Assembly (NCBI GenBank): GCA_017893485.1
Contig: CM030358.1
Coordinates: 152,595,368-152,659,367 of the forward strand
Origin: Hemerocallis citrina
Taxonomy: Eukaryota > Streptophyta > Magnoliopsida > Asparagales > Asphodelaceae
Direction: 5' to 3'
Length of the DNA: 64,000 bases
A program made the translations under genes and the position numbers. Shown piece by piece: positions 33,023 through 43,934 of the stretch (positions are counted from its first letter, which is position 1; each line of letters begins with the position of its first letter). The notes below the pieces were generated by a model. The model was not told the DNA's origin. It did not search any database and saw nothing but the letters and a program-made list of their open reading frames with translations.

Positions 33023-35047
33023 GGCTTTTTAATGTTTACCTGTTTTTGGTTATTTTTGTGCCCATTTGGGTTTTGTAGAAATAGTAGGGGGGCCTGTTTT
33101 TACCTTATTTTTGTGAACTTTGTTCTTACTTGTGTCGTGGGAGAAGACTAGGCGCATTACTTCCTAGAGATTCATGTTTTGTAGAAATGATTTTAGTCTT
33201 TTTCTTTTCGAAACAATGTCGTAGCGGTTAGAATTTAAATATTAAACTCTCATTGTTACCATAACTTCAGAGTTGTAGACTATCGATAAGTTTTTTCACA
33301 TGGTATTTAGGTTCAAACTCCACCGACTGCATATAGTCCAAGTCTCAGCCAACGGAGATGATCCACCACCTGCAAGAGGTATGGATGAGGGTTAAATATT
33401 TATGCTCTAACATGTCCTTGCAGGTTGAGGGCTATCTTTGTGGGCTGTGACTTGGACTAGACCCAGCGGTAATTTTTTTTATGCAAGACGAAACTTTCAT
33501 CAAATGTAATTAAAGAATTGTGCAAGCAGAAACTTGAATCCCAAGCCTCTTACTCATTAGTGAATATGTTTACCACTAGATCAATAAGGCACTTGTTGTA
33601 TGAATGATCTCGAACTGGGTTTTGGTTAGGAAAGTTTGAGTTTTGGGTTTTTCGTCCTATGTAGAATATTTTGTTGGTTAATTATTCTATCCGTTTCAAA
33701 ATACAAGTAGAATTGAAAAAAAATACTAGACATTTTCTTATTTTTGAAGCTCATAATTGAGCTATCAATTATAAAATGTCCTATATATTTTAGACTCTAA
33801 ATTGAAGCCTATCTTTCGGGAACTAGTTGTTATTAGAGAAAAATAAATAGTACGCAACAAAATGTTGTTTGCTTCATTAATTACGGTTTAATAAAATACA
33901 TAAAAGATATCCTTATTTATTTTCGTCTGATATATATATATGTGGATCCGAACCGTTCATATTGATCAACACGTTTAAATTTGTCTAAATATATAAAATC
34001 AAATTATTTGAACTTTATTTGCCCATGTATTGAAGTGTTACAAAATTATATGGCTGAATATGATTTTTTTGTAATGACATGATTGATGTTCAAATGAATT
34101 TCAAATAACATAATTTTACATATTTAGACTAATTTAGACGTGAAGATTAATGTAACGGTTTAAATCATCGATATGAAGGCCAAAAAGCCAAGCACACAAC
34201 AGACTGTCTCTCTCTCTCCCCCTCTAAAGTATAATTATTCTAACTCGTAGAATTACACTTGTTATCCATCCCAGATTCATTAATGAAGATCTAAGAAGAG
34301 GAGTTTCTCCAAACTTCAATTCATGAAAATATTTAATTTATATTTAGTTTGCAGAGTATGGGAAGTTATGTCAAAAACTGGAAGTCTGAAACTTCGCGAG
34401 AGTTTTGTGAAAATAGTCTAAAATATACTATCCTGAAAATCTTTTTACTATACTTTAGAAATAGAGTGACAAAAAAGTTTTGTCATAAAAAATTAATTTA
34501 AAAAATGACTTCAGCCATGTCTCTCAATCTCTTCTGGAAAATTAACTTGCAAGGTTTGTAATTTGCCCTTAACTTGTTCTCCCTTCCATAAACATGCTTC
34601 CTTTCTTTTCTTTCTTATTTTAAGCTCCAATCTTTCTCCAAATAAAATATTATGCGAGGCATATATTAAAAAATGCGAATTGTAAGGGGGTTAGGTATCA
34701 AATTAGGAAAGAATTTGTGTAGTGTTTAATTTCCTAATCAGTAACTACATAATAGCCAGAGTGCAAGCTCATGGTCAGATGTGGGGGAAAGAATAATACA
34801 ACTTTGCTTCTGTAAAATCTTAGTATCATTGGATCCTTGCATGCTACTTTAGTTTAGTCTCATTTGATTCTCGTGGGAGTCGCTATCTATCACTATCTAA
34901 TTAAACTTTTTCTCTGTTTTTACTACTACTTATCATGTTTGTGGCTTTATTTGCATGCGTGGGAACTAGTCATTATACAAATTGCGTGGACAAATTGTAG
35001 CAATTAAATTTTTGTTAGAAACAAAGAGAGAGAGAGAGAGCAGGAGT
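33023..35047. other. Intergenic stretch without genes
   Basis: AT-rich sequence between the CHUP1-like promoter and a hAT MITE. I see one degenerate SINE (33474-33597), a second tRNA-like block near 33215-33350 (GTAGCGGTTAGAA and GGTTCAAACTCC as possible A and B boxes), and an (AG)n run at 35022-35040. No coding region. Confidence 0.6.
33474..33597 (-). mobile_element. Degenerate tRNA-derived SINE
   Basis: On the minus strand the head reads ACAAGTGCCTTATTGATCTAGTGGTA, close to the head of the SINE at 42450 (AAGTGCCATTGTGATCTAGTGGTA). It is followed by a decayed box B (GGGATTCAAGT) and a short A tail. No target duplication was resolved. Confidence 0.45.
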
Positions 35048-35055
35048 CTTCTATG

Positions 35056-35260
35056 TAGGACCGGCCCTGAGTTTCCGGAAACCCGAGACGAAAGAACCAA
35101 ATAATTATTTTTGGAACACTTAATAATAATATAAATTTTTTACGCACAAAATATGTACCTATATTTACAAGAAAAATATAAATTTAATAGCCCTAAAATT
35201 GAAAAAAAATCGAGGGCATGAGGTAGCCGTCTCACCTGCCTCAAGGTGGGGCCGGCCCTG
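35056..35260. mobile_element. 205-bp hAT MITE
   Basis: The ends TAGGACCGGCCCTGAG and GGGGCCGGCCCTG are inverted relative to each other. A perfect 8-bp duplication, CTTCTATG, flanks the element (35048-35055 and 35261-35268). The termini match the larger hAT at 30083. Confidence 0.88.
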
Positions 35261-35268
35261 CTTCTATG

Positions 35269-36542
35269 TTTTAGTAGGCAGAGGACAGAAGGATTGGTGG
35301 ACGAACAATGGACTTGGTTTGTTTGCGTTATATATCTGTAGCTTGGACGACAAGAGTGTTTTTTAGCTTTTTACCTTTTAGTGTTTTTATACAATCTTTA
35401 ACAACGTCTATCATTCATTGATGATCAGCAACAATAAAGTTTAATTGTTTCCTCAAAAAATTTAGTCGATCCATCTTGCATCATGTTCTTCAAAAAGTTT
35501 ATTGGATCCACAATGCCGACCAAAAAAAAGAGGTCCACCTAATAGTTTAGACAACGCTTAACACGTTCATCTTTCTTTATTTCGAATCTGATCCAAATTG
35601 CAACTTTTTGGAGACTTTAGTGGACTTAAAAAATCACAAGGTGTGAATGGCGTGTAAATTTGCAGGGGAAGTTTCGTACACAATGAATAACATATGAAAC
35701 CAATCTTTCCTACTTTGCATTGTATGTACCTTAAGTGACATACAACATTGTTTTTGTTGATCACTAATGCACGTACATATGTTTCTGGTTATCGTGGTTG
35801 AATCCTTAACGAGCCATATCTAGATACTTCTGGAATCGAGACTCAATCAATAAGCGACCAGATGCATTTTGGTGATTGATTTGTAGAGTTAACTCATCAA
35901 CCACAAGCACAACGAAACATATTCTTCGTTACACGATTGCATCTAAGTGACCGCAAATCTTAGCGTTATTAGTCACACCATTAATGCTTACCTAGCATTG
36001 TCATTGCAATGCTTATGGAAATCAATGAACTTGACGATCGAGCTGATGGTGCCATTGATATGTCAACTAAATGGCGGTGTACACACTTAAGTGGATGGTG
36101 CCATTGATATGTCTGGATGAAATTATGCCAAATATTGGACTACTAACGTTGGCTGTTGCACGTAAGATCCTTAACAACGATGAACCACAACATAAACAAT
36201 ATTTGTATACACATCCAACGACTTGTCCTTCTGTTCGAGCTGATAGAAATGAATAAGTGGCTATTGTTCAAGCTAAGGAACCTTGTACAAATAAGATGGT
36301 ATTATTCATCGTAAAACAGCATAAGTGGCTTGTGGTCGTGTTCAGGCCACTCAATCGTTGCGTTGACAAGGTAAATGGCTGGACACAGAACAGATCTTTC
36401 TAGACATGCTAGATGACACTAAAGAAAGGACTTTTCCTATCATAGTGCGACTATCTGTAGTATCACCGCAATTTTTTACTGGTCCTCTCCCATTGTACTC
36501 CTGTTATTGTATCCTCTACCACCGGACAGTAGGTAAACACCA
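35269..36542. other. Intergenic stretch without genes
   Basis: No recognisable gene or element. The only local structure noted is a short imperfect duplication of GATGGTGCCATTGATATGTC (36045 and 36096). Small open frames show no known motif. Confidence 0.5.
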
Positions 36543-37470
36543 GGGTAGGACTTTTTTTTTATTTTTTTTTGAAGGGAATGGTGAAATCACCCTGTTTTAT
36601 TAATAAAAAATTAACAATATAAACCTAGTGAACTGGGCCAGACAGAAAATAAAATATATATGAAGCAACCTGACCCGTACAAACAACAAATCCCTCCAAC
36701 GACCCTGGAGGGTGGGCTGACAAATAAGTTCGGTCTAGCTAAATTGTATGTACGTCAGTTTAGCTTCGTATACTGCCTCCACGACACGTGCACACCTACC
36801 TGAAACTAGTCTGGCAGGCTTTTATCACCCGTTGATCCCTGCCTTCTCCTCGCTGGGGGGACCCCATCTTTGGGCCCAAGCCCCGCAGGCCGAATTACAG
36901 CACAAGCACAATAGCCGCACCCTCCCACCATCTCCACCCCTCATCCTACAAACTCGCCAACAGCTCCCACAGCCGCTATCAAAGAGATAGTCATGAAGAT
37001 GATATCTTCACCTCTCTCATGATTGTGCTTTCTCCGGCGATTTCTCACCAAACAACTATCTCGCTCACCCCACCAAAAGACCACGCTCCAAGGGAGAGCC
37101 GTGGAGAGGATACCTTTACCTCTCTCACGCTCTTGCTCTCACAGGCGATTTCTCACCACACAGACTCATCTCGACTCTTACTCCCAAACCGAGGGAAGAG
37201 GCGACGCTGTTACGAGACAGTGACCTAAGCTGGGAAAAACTTAATAGCCTGATAGTAGGCGCTGTGGAGATTTCCCAGTGACATCGTTGGACACCCCAGA
37301 AGTTGAAACAAGTGAGCGCACAACATGGAGGAACCCCATCTTTGGGCCCAAGCCCCACAATCGTGCAAACATCACACTCCCCATCTCTTACAGCAAATCT
37401 TCCCTACCGCAGGTGTATCTAGGACTCCCCACCATGGGAGCTCTCCACCTTCAAAGTCGGAAAGGAATGT

Positions 37471-37520
<50 letters not shown>
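37471..37520. repeat. 50-base G homopolymer
   Basis: Uninterrupted G on the plus strand, inside the retroposon at 36556-38581. Exact length may be unreliable in any assembly. Confidence 0.7.
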
Positions 37521-37523
<3 letters not shown>

Positions 37524-38555
37524 CAATCCGTGGACGTCGCACATCATGGAGGGACCCCATCTCGGGCCCAAGCTCGACAATCGTGCGATACAACACATTC
37601 CACACCTCTCACACCAAAAACCAGCACCAACACTGTGCCAACATCAACATGGAGACAAGTACCCCGAAAGTAAAGACAAGTGTGCGCACACCACGGAGGG
37701 ACCACATCATCGGGCCCAAGCTCCACAATCATGCAAAACATCATAACCCGCTCATCATAGCGACTCGCAGATAGAGAAGCACACCCGGCTTCTTCACACG
37801 CACTATCAACCCTCGCAAAAACCAAATCATAGCCGCAGAACGCCGTAATTGGCCTCGAGAGTGTGGACATGGTGGCAAGCGCGAAGAACATCAGGGCAAA
37901 CCTCTAGCAAGGCTAACCAACCCCAATCTAACCCAAACCCCAACCCCAATCAAACCACCCCAAACCCCCAACTCCAAAAAAACAACCCATCTCAGATCTG
38001 GAAGCAAGGGGGCAGGACAAGAGCTCCTATCCACCGACGTCGCACGCCGTGACGTCGCCACCGTACGACGCACGACGGCATCACTGGACGCAGCAGGACG
38101 GGGAGCCCAAGGGACAGAGGTACAAGGGGAAGGGAACGAAAGTGAGCAAGCTGTTTGGGGGGGGCGATGGTGGCCGTCGTCGATCCGAGACGAGGCGCGA
38201 CTTCGACGAACAGCCACCACCCAACTCGTGGCTTCGCCGAACCGGGACGGCGCTTTGCTTCATCGGTCCGAGACGACGACTCGCGCGGCTTCGACGAACC
38301 GCCGCCCAACTACAGGAGAACACTTGTGGACATCGCGACTGGAGACAGATGAGCTTCAACTCGTGGACCGCGCTCGCCGCGCTGGATGGAGTAAGATGGA
38401 AGCGTAGAATCAGTTGTAACTTCTACGTTTCTATAATAAAGAATCTGGTTTGTAAAGAGTTTCTCTCTAGAAAAGTTTAGAGAGAGAAACTAGATATGAA
38501 AAAACACCCAACAAAAACCCTAGATATACAAGCCTAAGGGCGGTGGCAGTTACCA

Positions 38556-38581
38556 CCCCCCCCCCCCCCCCCCCCCCCCCC
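38556..38581. repeat. 26-base C homopolymer at the retroposon 5' junction
   Basis: Uninterrupted C ending exactly where the target duplication begins. The 465 bp between the duplication and the GDSL stop codon (38595-39059) hold no gene. Confidence 0.75.
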
Positions 38582-39059
38582 GGGTAGGACTTTTGCACAA
38601 AACTGACTCGACATATAGTAGTATTGATATACATTGAACTGACTCATTACATAGTAATACGATAATCAAACTAGAATTTATTATTCATACTCAACATCAA
38701 CATTAGTTATGGTAAGGCTGGGGCCTTGTCAAGTATAAGCACAATCCAAACTTAGTTATTCACTTCCAGCAAACACAAACACAAACAAAATCTAATGATA
38801 ATGCATTTAGTACTACTAACAGTATATACCACTTTCTATGAGTGAATAACAAACAAAGCCCAAGCCTTCTTAGGACTCTGTGGATCATATCATCTTCACT
38901 CTCATGCAGTTCAAGTAGTATTCACTACTAGTAGTATAATCAGCATGACTTGCTAAAGATAGAAAAGAAAAACAAGACAAATTCTCGGGAAAAATAAATA
39001 AATTAGTGAAAGTAGTAGCTTCATTATTCATCTTCTAGTGATACTTGATATTTGGTTTA

Positions 39060-39651
39060 TCATCCAATAAGGGAGATGCCTTGGATAACCAGAGAGTCAG
39101 CAAGAACTTTATTGGCAGCTTCAGAAGGATGGACACTGTCCCAAAACACATAGCTTGTTGCATTGGAGCAGGTCCCTACAGATTTTGGGTTGCACAGAAC
39201 TGATGTCTCCACTGTCCCTGTTCCACAACACCCCTTCCTTGCCTCAGAGAACCCTAACCGATTTCAAAATCAACAAAAAAAAATTAGTAAGTACATTTAT
39301 ATACAACATGTAGCTTTGGGAATCATAATTTCATATTGTATTTTATAATTTCCCCATAACAATCCTACGAGCGTGGTCACTCTTCTATTTGATGGCTATT
39401 TAGTATCCAACTATCTGCAGCATTCAAATATTTTGCATGTGCCAGACGTGTTGTGCAGCACCATTCGAGTATAAGTGTGTTCATGGTCGTATTTATCGTG
39501 TTTGTATCTATGTCCCTACTACATAATAGCAAATTAAGTTCACAATAGGACTGGAAATTTTTGGGAAGAGCAATTCTAAAATTATTAAGATTGTTAAATT
39601 AATAACTTATAATTAAACAATATCTTCAGAGGATGGGCGGAGGTTAGTGAG

Positions 39652-39689
<38 letters not shown>

Positions 39690-42579
39690 ACACACACAAT
39701 TTTTAAAACCCCCTTCATACTATTGAAAATTTTGAAAAAACCCCAAAAATATTATGATTTGTCCCTCCAGAAAATTAAGTTTTATGGTTTGGCCCCCCAA
39801 ATATTTATGAAAAAACACGTATATATATCTATATATAACCATAAGATTTTTTCTTGGCCCCCGGGCAAAATTGTTCTGGCTTCGCCCCTAATCAGAAGGG
39901 AAAAAAATACAACGAAAATAAAAAATACAGACTGGCAATACTTATGGATATCATTCCAGTATTTAGCATGGTCATTTATTATGTTTCTTGGAAATATATT
40001 GTGTTGTATGAGTCCTAAATTGAATTGTGTATACATGTTTAACGAAGTACTAATGCTGGGGGAAAAAAATCAATCAGAAAGAAAATTCAATATCTAAACC
40101 TATTTGATTGACAATTGATCCAAACAAGCATATTTCACTATAATTTATCTGTGGTGACTCTTGTGCAAGTGTGAAAGTCTAATAGTGAAAAGGATACAAA
40201 AAGAACTCCAAAATGAAGATATCCTACTAGTTCAAGGCTACAAGCTCTTGTTGAATTGATTAATGGCTCGCACCAAAGACCCATACTATCTATCAGACCC
40301 ATACTATCTATCCCTAACAGACAAAAGTGCTACCCACCCTCATATGATACCAGAATAGATGTGGGACACTAATACGGCATGCACTTGAACATAAGGACAT
40401 GGACATGATGCAATACACTCTAATATCATATGCAAAGACCTACAAAAACAGAATAGTCAATAAGCTATATAAGACGGGTGGCTACTGTTATAGGAAGAAA
40501 ATTCACTATATAGAAAGCGATAGAGAACTCTGAAATTAAGTTTGGGACTGCTCAGTTCAAGATTAAGGTCGAATTGCTTCTTGACTTGCATTGAAGTCCC
40601 GTTTGCGAAACAGAATTATGCACAGATTCTAATTAAGTGTGCAACGCAGTAAGAAGCACAAACAAACACAAACACAAACACATTGATACAAATTCAATGT
40701 GACACGGTACACTACAACATGGAAAATTCTATAAATACTATATTAAAATATAAGTATCAGTGAATTATATATAATGAAATCTTACCATTCTTCGAAGGAT
40801 GATTCACTAGGTCATAGAGAGGGGTGTAGATGTCGAACACGGCAATCTTGAGCTTTGGGTTCTTCTTCATCAGCGAATTGACAGCTGCATTGAGCTTCTT
40901 GTTGAACCCTTGCGAATCAACATTAAGCCTAGAAACACAACCATTGCTCCCCATCCCAAACAAAGAGATGGCAGCTGGCACACAGCCTAATGGGGGTAAT
41001 GTGGTCACCCCGATCTTGCGGGCCCCAAGGCTGTAGAGACTCTGAACGAAGTTGGAGAATTTTTTGACAAGAATGGATGAGAACTGGTCAGGGGTGTAGA
41101 ACTTGTACAGGTAGGGATTGATGTAGTAGTTCTGCACAAAGTCACTGCTGCCTGCACTTATTATGTAGAGCGCATTTGAGAGGATAGAGGCAGCCTTAGA
41201 TTTGCCCGCTACTTTGGATAATTTGCTCTGGTATTCCTTGTAATACTCCAGTTGCTGGGATAGTGGTATGGCATGCTGCAGGATGAAAGTTTGTAATTGA
41301 ATAAACTGCATAAAACCAGCCTGCCCTTTGTACTAAGAGGATTTTGCAGAAAATATCCCTTTTACTATTAGACATTCCAAATAATGATTACTACATTCAA
41401 GGTTCACCATTACGTTTCTGATAGAAAAAATTCAGCCCGCATTTTAGGCACGTATGGCCATGTGACCCCATAATCGTATATTATTATTCCTGACTCGTAT
41501 GCAATTAAGAGGGTCACATGTGATGGATGCCCCGTTAACCGGAAAACTAACAACAGAGAGTGCACTTTAGAGAACTTAATCTATACTTAAAAAGAATTTT
41601 GCAGAAAATACTCTCACTATAGTCGATGCCCCAGATAAACTTCGACTACCTTCAGGGAATGCAGTGTTAGGTTTCAGTTTGAGGCATGTCTAAGACAAGC
41701 AGCCACCTTAATCACCACACTAATTTCAAATAGTATAATTAAGTGCTATTAGCATACAAAGGTGTGATAACATTTGATTAGGGGTCGCATGGGATGCCCA
41801 TGGTTTCGTTATCCAAACAGTCCCCAGATGGTAGTAGAGTGGGAACATCTTGTAGTATAAGAGTTCTCTTTCTTTCTAGAACTACCCAAATTAATTTGAA
41901 TAAATAAATTATTATGAACTGTCAATGTAGTACTAACCATCTCTTATGTACATGCCAACTAAATGCTAATGCGATAAAGATGCCAGAGAGACGATCTCAT
42001 CAGAATGAAAAGTGCTTTAAAAAGAGTGCTGAAGTGCAGTAAGAGTAATGTTAATGTCACTGAAAAATTTCAGATGACCATTGACCAGTGCATTTGATTG
42101 AAATAAACTGAGTCCACCTGCAATTAACATTTCTGCTTCAAAATACAGTAAGTTTATTATTTTTTAATGTCCATCAGAATGAGATCATTGTCTATGCGAT
42201 ACAAGGCAGCAAAAATTATGTTAAAATTCTATGACTTAGTGTCAACCTAACAATCATCCATCTATAGTATTTAGCGTCAAATTCCTAGTCGAGAAAACTA
42301 GGGTTGGCCAAAATCCTACATAACAAAACTTCATCTCCCAGATTTTTCAAATACTAATTAAAGTAATTAAAAAAAAATTTAGAATAGGGGAACAATAACA
42401 ACTAATTTTCTATATATATAAATGACTAGATTTCACTCTTAAGGATTAAAAGCAAGTGCCATTGTGATCTAGTGGTAAAACTTTTAGCTAGTCAGCAATA
42501 GGTCGGGGGTTCAATCCCCGTTGGCATCATCCCTTTATTATGAGATTATTGTGGTGTGCGCGTGTGGCTACAACCTTAT

Positions 42580-42630
<51 letters not shown>

Positions 42631-43934
42631 CTCAAGGATTAAGATCATGTAGTTTTAGTAGATACGAGGATAAACAGTAAATTTATAATGAATAAAGATG
42701 ACATCTTCTAAATTAAACACCCAAAATGTCACAAAAGTACGCATATGTTCCAAAAGTACCCAACTTCCACATTATCCATGCATGTCTATATTGACTCGGG
42801 TAAAGTTACAGAACAGCTGAAGCAAAATTTAAAGTGACTGCATGTCAATATTCCAATTAACACTTACATATGCAATTGCAGTATTGTCATAATATCCAGA
42901 TGCAGCAGAAGCGAAATTGGCTCCTAGAAGAAGGTTCTTCCCAGAAGCCTGTGGGCTCAAATATGCTGGTGCAAAGTTAGTGAAGCCCAGTGTCTCAGCT
43001 ACACAAATAAAATAACAAATAAAAATTTCCACCTCCAAATATAGAAGCTAAAGTACAGAATACTACAATAAACTAAGGCATTTTTCAAAAACTGCCATAA
43101 ACTCACTTTAAAATACGTGGTTCCCATAAATTAACTTATTTTCAAATAATTGTCACACAGCGTTAATGAGGGATAACCAGTGTCTTTGCCCCTGTTATGC
43201 AATTCGTTCAAAGTATTTTAAAAGACATAAGTTTTTCGGAAAAAAGTGATGCAAAACATGTAATTCACTTATCAGACTACTCGCCATTGAAGGTACTGCG
43301 AATCACATGTTTTGCACAATGCATAATAAAACAAGTTCATAATCTTTTTTCTCTTTTTTTCTTCACGATATATTAAAATTTCTATTAGTTTTCTGTAATT
43401 TAACCAAAATAAGTATTGGAAAGTCTCCCGTTTGTCTATCAGCAATTCTTTAAGAGTTTATTTACGAAGACAAATAATTTTGTATGAAAAATGCCGTGTG
43501 CAAAACAAGCAATCACTTACTAAATGAACTCATCATGGAAGGTCATTTCATAGAATGTTGAGCGGAATCACACAATAAAGCAAGTTCATGATTATTTTCA
43601 GAAAATGCCTCAAGCTTTGCTACAAACTGCAAGAAAATGTAATTACTAAAACAAAGAACTAATACTCACCTGTGAAATCAGTAGCTAGCTTCCCATTACA
43701 GAACCTCCCGGTAGGCTTGTGGTTCACAAAGTCTCTCCCATAAGGAGGGAAGTCAGCCTTGATGATAGTTGGGAGGTAGTTGTTGTTCCCAACATCGACG
43801 GTTGAGTCTCCAAAGGTTATGACGGCCGGAAAGAGGGTGAACGAGGACTGGGAATGGCCACACTGAAGGGAAGAGAGGAGAAGAAGGGCTACCACCATTG
43901 CCATTGCCATTGCCATTGCTGCCACGTTACCCAT
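39060..43934 (-). CDS. GDSL esterase/lipase (SGNH hydrolase family), secreted
   Basis: Four exons on the minus strand: 43670-43934, 42868-42998, 40786-41275 and 39060-39253. They total 1080 nt (359 aa), the usual length for the plant family. Residues 1-28 are a signal peptide with an Ala-Met repeat. Block I is [18 protein letters not shown], with the likely nucleophile Ser44. Block II is [13 protein letters not shown] (Gly114). Block III reads [13 protein letters not shown], and block V is [10 protein letters not shown] with Asp334 and His337. [18 protein letters not shown] is the conserved central motif. The protein should hydrolyse ester bonds of lipids or cell-wall esters outside the cell; the substrate cannot be told. 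Oddity: the SGNH Asn (GxND) is Ser176, a variant I recall in one plant subclade. A SINE lies in intron 2, and intron 3 holds a poly(C) tract. Confidence 0.93.
39627..39895. mobile_element. hAT-like remnant with 36-base C tract in GDSL intron 3
   Basis: The segment runs from CAGAGGATGGGCGGAGG through 36 C bases (39652-39687) and repeated TTTGGCCCCCC/TTTGTCCCTCC motifs to GTTCTGGCTTCGCCCCTA. This pattern is common in plant non-autonomous hAT-like repeats. The ends are only partly inverted and no duplication was resolved. Confidence 0.4.
42450..42633 (+). mobile_element. tRNA-derived SINE in GDSL intron 2
   Basis: The head has box A (TGATCTAGTGG) and box B (GGGTTCAATCCC). Acceptor-like arms (TGCCA/TGGCA) and a T arm (CGGGG/CCCCG) survive, but there is no proper anticodon arm. 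A short body and an (AAT)n tail (42583-42629) follow. A 9-bp duplication, AAGGATTAA, flanks it (42441-42449 and 42634-42642). Confidence 0.82.

Larger units (their letters stand above)
36556..38581 (-). mobile_element. LINE-like retroposon with C tract at its 5' junction
   Basis: A 13-bp duplication, GGGTAGGACTTTT, flanks a 2.03-kb insert (36543-36555 and 38582-38594). The left end is T-rich: the poly(A) tail of a minus-strand copy, preceded by an L1-like 3' end. Inside, a module of roughly 150-230 bp with GGACCCCATCTTTGGGCCCAAG occurs four times (near 36858, 37327, 37551 and 37695), and a 50-base G tract interrupts it. The right end, the element's 5' end, is 26 C bases abutting the duplication. 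The GC-rich 37850-38400 part has overlapping frames but no reverse transcriptase or endonuclease, so this copy is non-autonomous. Confidence 0.75.

Noticed and set aside
37278..38480. Open frames across the G tract and the GC-rich end of the retroposon
   Set aside because: Poly-Gly or poly-Pro stretches come from the homopolymer, and the other frames have no recognisable domain.
42451..42530. A tRNA gene
   Set aside because: Boxes A and B and part of the fold are present, but there is no proper anticodon arm. The flanking duplication and AAT tail show a SINE.
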